Shown piece by piece: positions 1-7,033 of a stretch of DNA of 50,635 nucleotides. A model generated the notes under the pieces. It was not told the origin of the DNA, searched no databases, and saw only the letters and a program-made list of their open reading frames with translations. Source of the DNA: UBA8437 sp963578885 (GTDB lineage Bacteria; Planctomycetota; Planctomycetia; Planctomycetales; Planctomycetaceae); assembly GCA_963578885.1 (NCBI GenBank), contig CAUZEQ010000001.1, positions 1 to 50,635 on the forward strand. The letters run 5' to 3'. The first letter of the stretch is position 1. Every line of letters begins with the position of its first letter. A program made the position numbers and the translations under genes.

Positions 1-431
1 CCGACGGCAGGGTGCTGATCTACGAGGACCGGTTGTTCACTCCCTACGGCCTGCACGGCTACGACAGCGGCAACGCCTTCTACGGCACCGACGGGTACAT
101 GATCTTCTCGCGACGTGGAGCCTTCAGCACGTTCCTGGGCCCCAAGGGGAAGCCGGGACCGACCGAACCGAAGGAGACGCGGACCCAGAGAGGCTACGCG
201 CCCCACATGGCCAACTTCCTCGAATCGGTCCGCTCACGGAACTTCAAGACTCGAGCCACGGCCGAAATCGGACACCTCTCCTGCAGCCTCGTCCACCTCG
301 GCGAAGTCGCCTACCGCACCCGAGGACGACTCGACTTCGACCCGAAGACCCAGGCATTCACCAACGCACCCGACGCCACACGGATGCTGACCAAGGACTA
401 CCGCAAGGGATACGAATTGCCCGACGTCTAG
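1..431 (+). CDS. Gfo/Idh/MocA-family oxidoreductase, C-terminal part (cut by window start)
   Basis: The reading frame is open to the first base of the window, so only about the last 143 residues of the protein are present. They resemble the C-terminal substrate-binding half of planctomycete Gfo/Idh/MocA dehydrogenases: a Y-G-T-D-G strand, then a basic proline-rich loop, then H-M-A-N-F-L-E-S-V-R-S-R and the E-I-G-H-L-S-C helix. In the family, members oxidise or rearrange sugars or inositols using NAD(P). The Rossmann half and the E/D-K-P motif lie outside the window, so cofactor and substrate cannot be judged. The stop is followed by a 190-bp spacer with a tandem repeat and then two DUF1501 genes on the same strand. 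Family assignment is fairly sure; specificity is unknown. Confidence 0.8.
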   Translation, partial: DGRVLIYEDRLFTPYGLHGYDSGNAFYGTDGYMIFSRRGAFSTFLGPKGKPGPTEPKETRTQRGYAPHMANFLESVRSRNFKTRATAEIGHLSCSLVHLGEVAYRTRGRLDFDPKTQAFTNAPDATRMLTKDYRKGYELPDV

Positions 432-502
432 ACGATGCGACGATGGTGTTGAGTCGACCGGCAGTGAAAGGATAGACTGATGGATCAGCCACACCCGATG
501 CA

Positions 503-580
503 TGACTACAGGGTCTGACTACAGGGTCTGACTACAGGGTCTGACTACAGGGTCTGACTACAGGGTCTGACTACAGGGTC
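503..580. repeat. Six perfect tandem copies of a 13-bp unit
   Basis: Six head-to-tail, apparently identical copies of TGACTACAGGGTC fill the spacer between the oxidoreductase stop and the first DUF1501 gene. The array ends 40 bp before the ATG. There are no spacers between the units, so it is not a CRISPR array. It could be a slippage-prone repeat or a multi-copy protein-binding site in the leader of the downstream genes. The rest of the 432-620 gap holds nothing I recognise. Confidence 0.95.
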
Positions 581-620
581 TAGCACCCTTGGCTTTTTCA
601 CCCCGAGTGAGAATCGTTCG

Positions 621-2090
621 ATGACCGTTCATCGCTCACCCGTCCTCGCCGCCCATCCCCGCTTCTCCAGGCGAACAGCGGTTCAGGCCGGTGCCATCGG
701 GCTGCTGGGACTCGGAGGCAACCACCTGAGTGCCCTGCGGGCCGAAGGCGGCAAGGCGTCGGCGGCACGGCGGCACAAGTCGGTGATCTACCTGTTCCTC
801 TCGGGTGGACTGGCCCAGCATGAGAGCTTCGACATGAAGCCGGATGCGCCGGATCGCATCCGCGGCGAGTTCCTGCCGATCGACACCTCGGTCCCGGACA
901 TCCGCATCTGCGAGCACCTGCCGCGGTTGGCCCGGATCGCCGACAAATGGGCTCTGCTCCGCTCGCTGACTCACCCCTACAACGAACACTCCCAGGGCCA
1001 CGCCGCGATGCTGACGGGGATGACCCCCCGCGGCCGCGGATTCAGCGGCAGCAAGCCCCAGGCGACCGATTACCCCTGCATCGCCAGCGTCGTCGGCAGG
1101 CAGATGCCTCGCAACAACAACCTGCCTCCGGCGGTGGTGTTGCCCGAGAGACTGGTGCACGTGACCGGCCGGGTCATCCCCGGGCAGTTCGGCGGGCTGA
1201 TGGGTCCCGAGCACGACCCGTGGTTCATCGAGGCCAGCCAGTTCCGCTCGAGCCAGTACTACCACGGAGCGTTTCCCGAGTACGGGTTCCACCGCACCAC
1301 CGGAGCCCACACTCCCGAAAACTACCGCTTCGCCGCCCCCAGCTTCTCGCTGCCGCCGGGCGTGCTCGCACCGCGATTCAAGAACCGGGTCGGCCTGCTC
1401 GAAACCATCGACGCGCAGCGCAAGCACCTCGATCGCACTGTCGCTGTCGGCAGCTTCGACCGGTACCGCCAGGAGGCGGTCTCGCTGCTGCTCGACGGGG
1501 GAGTCCACAAGGCGCTCGATATCCACTCGGCACCCGACAAGATCCAGGACCGCTACGGGCGGAACAGTTTTGGCTGGAGTTGCCTGATGGCCTGCCAGCT
1601 GGTCGAGGCGGGTGTCAGCCTGATCCAGCTCAACCTCGGCAACAACGAGTCGTGGGACACTCACGAGGCCTGCTTCCGGAATATGCGCGAGTACCTGCTG
1701 CCGCCGACGGACCGGGCGGTGGCGGCGCTGATCGAGGATCTTGATGATCGAGGACTACTCGAGGACACGCTGATCGTGATGGCGGGCGAATTCGGCCGGA
1801 CTCCCAAGATCGTTCCCTCCAGCCGCACCAAGACACCCGGCCGCGATCACTGGGGTCCGGTGCAGACGGTGTTCTTTGCCGGAGGCGACGTGCGAGGCGG
1901 TACAGTGGTGGGAAGCACCGACAGGATCGGAGGCTACCCGGTGTCCAACACGTACAAGCCCGAGAACATGGCGGCGACCATCTACGAACACCTCGGGATC
2001 CCACGGACCGCCGCGTGGTACGACAAGCTCGAACGCCCGCACCAGATCTACTACGGTGAACCGATCGTCGAGCTGAAGCAGGGAGCGTGA
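621..2090 (+). CDS. DUF1501 family protein, Tat-exported (copy 1)
   Basis: A 489-residue DUF1501 protein. Pfam places DUF1501 in the alkaline phosphatase/sulfatase-like clan; its biochemical role is unknown. Residues 16-21 (S-R-R-T-A-V) followed by a glycine/leucine-rich stretch form a twin-arginine signal, so export in folded form is likely. Family landmarks are the early F-L-S-G-G-L-A-Q-H-E-S-F-D-M-K-P segment, W-D-T-H near residue 345, the M-A-G-E-F-G-R-T-P-K block and G-R-D-H-W-G-P. These supply the acidic and histidine residues expected at a metal site. The ATG is preceded by only a weak purine stretch. The TGA stop overlaps the ATG of the next DUF1501 gene by one base, so the two are probably translated together. 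Confidence 0.93.
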   Translation: MTVHRSPVLAAHPRFSRRTAVQAGAIGLLGLGGNHLSALRAEGGKASAARRHKSVIYLFLSGGLAQHESFDMKPDAPDRIRGEFLPIDTSVPDIRICEHLPRLARIADKWALLRSLTHPYNEHSQGHAAMLTGMTPRGRGFSGSKPQATDYPCIASVVGRQMPRNNNLPPAVVLPERLVHVTGRVIPGQFGGLMGPEHDPWFIEASQFRSSQYYHGAFPEYGFHRTTGAHTPENYRFAAPSFSLPPGVLAPRFKNRVGLLETIDAQRKHLDRTVAVGSFDRYRQEAVSLLLDGGVHKALDIHSAPDKIQDRYGRNSFGWSCLMACQLVEAGVSLIQLNLGNNESWDTHEACFRNMREYLLPPTDRAVAALIEDLDDRGLLEDTLIVMAGEFGRTPKIVPSSRTKTPGRDHWGPVQTVFFAGGDVRGGTVVGSTDRIGGYPVSNTYKPENMAATIYEHLGIPRTAAWYDKLERPHQIYYGEPIVELKQGA

Positions 2091-3535
2091 TGAGTCGAGT
2101 CGATCCCCACTCGCCGATCGCACAGGCACTCTCACGACGTACGTTGCTCGTCGCCGGAGCCACCGGGATCTATGGACTCGATGCCGCACGGTTGCAGGCG
2201 GCCCGCGGAGACCAGCCCACCGCCACGCCCGGCCAACGCCCGGCCCGCTCGACCATCCTCATCTGGCTCTCAGGCGGCACGTCGCACATCGACACCTTCG
2301 ACCTGAAACCCAAGGCCGCCCGCGAGTTCCGGGGCCCGTTTCAACCGATCGCCACCTCGGCACCGGGAGTCGAGATCAGCGAACACCTGCCGATGCTGGC
2401 CCGCCAGGCCCATCACTGTGCCATCATCCGCTCGCTGGGACACTTTCGCCGCGGCACCGGAGACCACCACGCCGGCTACTATTACAACCTCACCGGCCGG
2501 GCTCCCGATGACAGCTTCCGCAAACTGCTGAACTCGCGGACCCCGAGGAAAACCGACTGGCCGTTCATCGGCAGCGTCGTCGGCCAGCAGATGCCGCCGC
2601 ACCCCTACCTGCCCCAGGCGGTCTCGCTGCCCCAGAAGCCCGGTGCACCTCAGTACACACGACCCGGCCAGTTCGCCGCCAACCTCGGCATCATAAACGA
2701 CCCGGTCTACGTCTACGGCGATCTCGACAAGCCACTGAAGTTCACCGCGCCCGCCCTGTCACTCAATGGCGACATCACCCTCGATCGACTCAAGCACCGA
2801 CGTGGACTGCTCGAAACGCTCGACACCGCCACCCGACGTGTCGACAACTCACACGCCATCGTCGACTGGACGACGCACCAGCAACGAGCCTTCAGCTTCC
2901 TCGGCTCGCAGGCCACCAAGGACGCCTTCGATATCGCGTCGGAACCGCAGTCGGTCCGAGACCGCTACGGGGACGATCTGAACGCGATGAGCATGCTGAT
3001 GGCCCGGCGACTGGTCGAGGCCGGTGTGCCGTTCGTGTCGGTCTTCTGGAAAGGCGACAAGAAAGCGGCCGAGAAGCTCAACTGCAAGAGCGGTGGTGGC
3101 TGGGATACTCATGGCAACAACTTCGTCTGCCTCGAAAAGTACCTGCTGCCACGATTCGATCGCCCGTTCTCGGCACTGATCGAAGACCTCGACGATCGAG
3201 GACTACTCGATCAGACGCTGCTGATGGTCAACAGCGAGATGGGCCGGAAGCCCAAGATCGGCGACCCTCGATCCGGAGGCGTCAGCGGTCAGGGCCGCGA
3301 CCACTGGACGCATGCCCAAAGTATCCTGCTGGCCGGTGGAGGCATCCGAGGCGGGCAGGTCTATGGCACCTCCGACAAGGTCGGGGCCTACCCCGCCGAC
3401 AAACCGGTCGCTCCCGAAGACGTCGCCAAGACCGTCTACCACGCCATGGGACTGGGCAACCCCGAAGCGATCGACAGCGAGGGCCGACCCTACCGGATCC
3501 TCGAAGAAGGCGAACCGCTGACCGAGCTGTTTTAG
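2090..3535 (+). CDS. DUF1501 family protein, Tat-exported (copy 2)
   Basis: A 481-residue DUF1501 protein in a TGATG overlap with copy 1. An in-frame GTG lies one codon upstream, but the overlapping ATG is the better start. A twin-arginine motif (S-R-R-T-L-L-V, from residue 15) and hydrophobic run indicate export. The DUF1501 landmarks are W-L-S-G-G-T-S-H-I-D-T-F-D-L-K-P, G-G-W-D-T-H-G-N-N, M-V-N-S-E-M-G-R-K-P-K and G-R-D-H-W-T-H. Compared with copy 1 it carries an extra lysine-rich insert before the W-D-T-H block and has M-G-R-K-P where most members have F-G-R-T-P. The two are divergent paralogs, not a recent duplication. A palindromic repeat starts 10 bp after the stop. Confidence 0.92.
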   Translation: MSRVDPHSPIAQALSRRTLLVAGATGIYGLDAARLQAARGDQPTATPGQRPARSTILIWLSGGTSHIDTFDLKPKAAREFRGPFQPIATSAPGVEISEHLPMLARQAHHCAIIRSLGHFRRGTGDHHAGYYYNLTGRAPDDSFRKLLNSRTPRKTDWPFIGSVVGQQMPPHPYLPQAVSLPQKPGAPQYTRPGQFAANLGIINDPVYVYGDLDKPLKFTAPALSLNGDITLDRLKHRRGLLETLDTATRRVDNSHAIVDWTTHQQRAFSFLGSQATKDAFDIASEPQSVRDRYGDDLNAMSMLMARRLVEAGVPFVSVFWKGDKKAAEKLNCKSGGGWDTHGNNFVCLEKYLLPRFDRPFSALIEDLDDRGLLDQTLLMVNSEMGRKPKIGDPRSGGVSGQGRDHWTHAQSILLAGGGIRGGQVYGTSDKVGAYPADKPVAPEDVAKTVYHAMGLGNPEAIDSEGRPYRILEEGEPLTELF

Positions 3536-3544
3536 CCACCCCCA

Positions 3545-3670
3545 GGGACTGGCTCCAGAGCCACGCCTCTGGCGGGGCGCCGGTGCCTGTCCCGGACTCT
3601 GATAGCCGGTTCCCACAACCGGGACAGGCACCTCCGCCCCGCCCGAGGGCGGGGCTGCGGAGCCAGTCCC
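3545..3670. repeat. Nested double palindrome between convergent genes (GGGACTGGCTCC family)
   Basis: This fills the gap between two convergent genes. The outer arms GGGACTGGCTCC (3545-3556) and GGAGCCAGTCCC (3659-3670) are exact inverse complements. Nested inside is a second 12-bp pair, GGTGCCTGTCCC (3582-3593) and GGGACAGGCACC (3621-3632). More GC-rich complementary runs fill the space between. Relatives lie at 12954, 16055 and 50550. The position suggests a bidirectional terminator or 3'-end stabiliser; the dispersal suggests a REP/BIME-like element. Confidence 0.85.
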
Positions 3671-3672
3671 AC

Positions 3673-5544
3673 TCACCGCATCCGCTTGCGGATCTGCTCG
3701 AAAATCCGCTCCTGCTCCTGGGCCTCCTTCACCCGACCCGCCGTGCGGTAGAACCGGGCAAGGGCCTGCCTGAGCTCCAGCACCGTGGGATCCTTCGACA
3801 GGCCGAGCTCGGCCACCCGGATCGCTTCATCCAGCTTCCCCGACGCCGCCAGCATGTCGGCACACGGACCGTGGGCCTTGCCGTCATGCGGGTTCAATAC
3901 CATCAGACGCCGGAAGTAACGGCCCCCCGAGTCGTCCCTGCCCGAATAGGCGATCAGGCCCAGAAAGGTCAGGTACGGCTCGAAATCAGGACGCTCCTGC
4001 AATGACCGCTCCAACTCCCGCTTCGCAGCTGACATGTTGCCCAACCGGAACCAGGCATAGCCCAACTTGCCGCGGATCTCGGTGTCCGTGGCATCGCGGG
4101 CGAGGACCTGTTGGAGCTGCTTGCGGACCCGGCCGAGAAGACGAATGTCACCGGTGTCGTTGGCCTGCCGCAGCCAGGCCAACGCATCGGCCCGGCGACG
4201 CTCCTCACGCGTAAGCAACGTCGCCATTTCCTCAAACGGCTGCCAGACACGACCCGCTCGTTCCTGCTCCATCTGCTCCAGCGGCCGAGTTTCCGAGGCG
4301 TGACGCACCACGCGGTGGTCGGCCTGGGTCGTGTGAGCCACGTCGCTGGAATGCAAGCTGGGCATGTGGCAGGCAATGCACGATCCGGCCGCCGGCGGCC
4401 GTTGCTGCTCGGCTTCGGGCAACCCGCAGCCCCGCTCCTGGTGGCAGCTGTTGCAGCGGGCCTTGTAGAACGAAGCCCGCTCGGCGGCCGATGGAACCCG
4501 GTGTGGATCGTGACAGCTCGTGCAACGCATCGCCTCGCCGGACTCCTGGAAACACCGGCTCGAGTGCATCTGCTCGACGTGGCTGGTGAACAGCGGACGA
4601 CCCTCGTCGTCGAATGGCGTCTCGGCCACATAGACCGTCCAGGTCTTGCCCAGCAACTCACCCGGCCGGAAATCGGCAAAATCCACCCCCTGTTTCAGCA
4701 CACGGATCTTGCCCTCGAGGTGGCACTGGTTGCAGATGTCGGCCTGCTGCTGGTCGGCCAGGCTCGCAGGATTCACGATCAAGGGATCCTCATGGCCGTC
4801 CCCGGGCGAGGACCGGTAGAGCTCGGAGTGACGGCCGCCGGGGCCGTGACACCGCTCGCAACCGATCGCCGCCTCGTGAAACGGCTTCTCGGCCACGAAG
4901 CGATCCTCGCCAGAAGCCGGTGCCGTGCGGCCCGAATGACATGCCAGGCAGTTGTCGCCCAGCCGTTTCTGAAAGCGATAGTGCTCCTCGGGAGGATAAC
5001 CGGGCGAAAGACCCCAACTGGTCGTCTGGCTGTACCAGGTGATCGGCGACTCGAACAGCAATCCCCCACGCTGCAACACGTAACCGCGACCCTTGACCCC
5101 GGCACCAATCACGAACTGCACCGACTCGGCCTGGTCGTAAAGCACCTTGCCGTCATCGTCGTACATGATCTCGTGGTGGATCACCTCGCCATCACGCCGC
5201 TCGACGCGGTAGGTCCTCTCACCGGCCGTGAACCGGTCCTTCCCGCCACCAAACGTCTCGATCTGGGAGACCTCACCAATCGGCTGCATCGTGCGAGCCA
5301 TCGGGTGCCGTGAAAACGTGTCGGCGATCCCCGGGTGACACTCGGCACACGCACGGCTACCCACAAAATCACTCGCCTTGCGAGTCTCACCTCCACCGGC
5401 TCCACCGGCCCCGTTGTCCTCAACAGCCCGGTCGCGATCCCAGACCGCCCAGACCGCGAATGCGACGATGGCCAGTACGGCCACCAGCATCCCGGCCCGT
5501 GGCATCCGCCTGGTCGAAGTGTCGTCTGTCGATGTGCTGTTCAC
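3673..5544 (-). CDS. Heptaheme c-type cytochrome with C-terminal TPRs
   Basis: The 623-residue protein has an N-terminal membrane anchor (about residues 18-36), then seven CxxCH heme motifs at about 66, 199, 229, 271, 341, 364 and 389. Extra histidines (for example H-S-S near 328 and H-T-T-Q-A-D-H near 404) could be distal ligands. From about residue 440 it consists of tetratricopeptide-type helical pairs, which usually hold partner proteins. The layout matches periplasmic multiheme cytochromes of the doubled-CxxCH/c554 kind. The start codon is GTG at 5544, 22 bp after the stop of the upstream DUF1501 gene, and no better start is visible. As the last gene of a PSD1-DUF1501-cytochrome operon it probably passes electrons to or from an exported redox complex. 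The electron donor and acceptor are unknown. Confidence 0.92.
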   Translation of the reverse strand: MNSTSTDDTSTRRMPRAGMLVAVLAIVAFAVWAVWDRDRAVEDNGAGGAGGGETRKASDFVGSRACAECHPGIADTFSRHPMARTMQPIGEVSQIETFGGGKDRFTAGERTYRVERRDGEVIHHEIMYDDDGKVLYDQAESVQFVIGAGVKGRGYVLQRGGLLFESPITWYSQTTSWGLSPGYPPEEHYRFQKRLGDNCLACHSGRTAPASGEDRFVAEKPFHEAAIGCERCHGPGGRHSELYRSSPGDGHEDPLIVNPASLADQQQADICNQCHLEGKIRVLKQGVDFADFRPGELLGKTWTVYVAETPFDDEGRPLFTSHVEQMHSSRCFQESGEAMRCTSCHDPHRVPSAAERASFYKARCNSCHQERGCGLPEAEQQRPPAAGSCIACHMPSLHSSDVAHTTQADHRVVRHASETRPLEQMEQERAGRVWQPFEEMATLLTREERRRADALAWLRQANDTGDIRLLGRVRKQLQQVLARDATDTEIRGKLGYAWFRLGNMSAAKRELERSLQERPDFEPYLTFLGLIAYSGRDDSGGRYFRRLMVLNPHDGKAHGPCADMLAASGKLDEAIRVAELGLSKDPTVLELRQALARFYRTAGRVKEAQEQERIFEQIRKRMR

Positions 5545-5566
5545 GTACCTGCCCGATTACCCTTGT

Positions 5567-7012
5567 CTATGCCAGCAGCCCGGAGATCACTCGGGCCCCG
5601 GTCAAGGACGGATCGGTCAGAGTCTCCTCGCGACCGGCGTGCTCGTAGACCAGGGATTCGTGATCCAGTCCCAGCTGCTGCAGCACGGTGGCGTGGAAGT
5701 CGGCCACACTGACCCTCTGGTGGGCCGCCGCGTAACCCACCTCGTCGGTCGCCCCGTGAACGTACCCGGCCTTGAAGCCGCCCCCGGCCACCAGCAGGCT
5801 GAAGGCGTTGCGGTTGTGGTCGCGGCCGGTGCCGTTTTGAGAGACCGGCAGCCGACCGAACTCGCCGGACCACACGACGATCGTCTCGTCGAGCAAACCC
5901 CGCTGCTTCAGGTCGGTGACCAGGCCGGCCGTCGGCAGGTCGCAGTTGGCACAGATTCCAGACAGGTTCTTGCGGGTGCCGCTGTGAGTGTCCCAGGGCT
6001 GGAACGGCTTGGGGTGAATCTGCACAAACCGCACACCCGCCTCGACCAGCTTGCGAGCCATCAGACAACGCCGGCCGTAGGGCTCCGTCGTCTTGTTGTC
6101 CAACCCGTAGAGCCTGGCGGTGACGGCGGTTTCGTTGGAAATGTCCAGCACGTCGGCCGCCTCCAGCTGCATCCGAGCGGCCAGCTCGTAGTTCTGGATC
6201 CGAGCCTCCAGCTCGTCCTCGCCGGGCAATCGACGCTGGTGGATCCGGTTGAGCCGGTTCAGGAAATCGAGATTGTTGCGCTGCTCCGTCGCACTCACCG
6301 GCAACGCCGACTTGAGGTTCAGTACCGGGGTCCCGCTGCTGGAAAACTCGGTACCCCGGTACCGGGCCGGCAACCAGCCGTTGGTCCAGGTCAGAGTCCC
6401 ACTGGTGTTGTAGCCCGACGGATCCCGCAACACGACGTAGCCCGGCAGACTGTTGTTCTCGGTCCCCAACCCGTAACTGACCCACGCTCCCAACGCCGGG
6501 CGATCCTGGAAGATCTTCCCGGTCATGAACATCACCAAGGCCTCGGTGTGATTGTTGTGACCGGTGTGCATCGACCGCACCAGCGTCATGTCGTCGATCA
6601 CGCTGCCGATGCCCGGGATGATCTCGGAAAGCTCAATGCCCGAAGCCCCGTAATTCCGGAACCGGAACGGAGTGTTCATCAGCTTGTTCTGCTCGCTGCC
6701 CGACTGGAACATCTCGACCTTGATCGAGTGCTGCTTGCCGTTGAACTTCTCGAGAGCCGGCTTGCGCTCGAAGAGATCCATCTGGCTGGGGCCGCCGTTC
6801 TGCATCATCAGGATGACCGACTTGGCACGAGGCCGGACGTGAGGTGCCAGGGCCGAATCACCCGAATCGGCACGCAAACGGCTCGAGGAATCGGCCAGCA
6901 GGGCCTTCAAGGCCAGCCCGCCGAATCCCAGGCTGCCCAGCTCGAGCATCCGGCGGCGGGACATCGGCAGAGACCCGCCGCGGTCGGTCGATGAATGAAA
7001 AGAGAACGACAT
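5567..7012 (-). CDS. DUF1501 family protein, Tat-exported (copy 3)
   Basis: A 481-residue DUF1501 protein, the middle gene of a minus-strand operon. I place the start at the ATG at 7012; a GTG three codons upstream is possible. S-R-R-R-M-L-E-L-G (from residue 18) with the following hydrophobic run is a twin-arginine signal. The block M-M-Q-N-G-G-P-S-Q-M-D-L-F-E-R-K-P, the late Q-P-W-D-T-H-S-G segment, W-S-G-E-F-G-R-L-P and G-R-D-H-N-R-N-A-F are characteristic of the DUF1501 subgroup paired with PSD1 proteins. It lies 21 bp after the PSD1 gene. That gene pairing is common in Planctomycetota and Verrucomicrobiota and implies a joint function, still undefined. Confidence 0.93.
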   Translation of the reverse strand: MSFSFHSSTDRGGSLPMSRRRMLELGSLGFGGLALKALLADSSSRLRADSGDSALAPHVRPRAKSVILMMQNGGPSQMDLFERKPALEKFNGKQHSIKVEMFQSGSEQNKLMNTPFRFRNYGASGIELSEIIPGIGSVIDDMTLVRSMHTGHNNHTEALVMFMTGKIFQDRPALGAWVSYGLGTENNSLPGYVVLRDPSGYNTSGTLTWTNGWLPARYRGTEFSSSGTPVLNLKSALPVSATEQRNNLDFLNRLNRIHQRRLPGEDELEARIQNYELAARMQLEAADVLDISNETAVTARLYGLDNKTTEPYGRRCLMARKLVEAGVRFVQIHPKPFQPWDTHSGTRKNLSGICANCDLPTAGLVTDLKQRGLLDETIVVWSGEFGRLPVSQNGTGRDHNRNAFSLLVAGGGFKAGYVHGATDEVGYAAAHQRVSVADFHATVLQQLGLDHESLVYEHAGREETLTDPSLTGARVISGLLA

Positions 7013-7033
7013 CGGGATCACATCGCTGATGGT

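Noticed and set aside
503..580. CRISPR-like array
   Set aside because: Units are adjacent with no spacers and only 13 bp long, and no cas genes are present.
4111..5313. Long plus-strand open frame (400 codons) opposite the cytochrome gene
   Set aside because: It mirrors the GC-rich cytochrome gene, has no recognisable domain, and the minus strand carries seven CxxCH motifs.
5378..6994. 538-codon plus-strand frame opposite DUF1501 copy 3
   Set aside because: Antisense shadow of a clear DUF1501 gene; the translation is low-complexity in Val/Gln/Arg.
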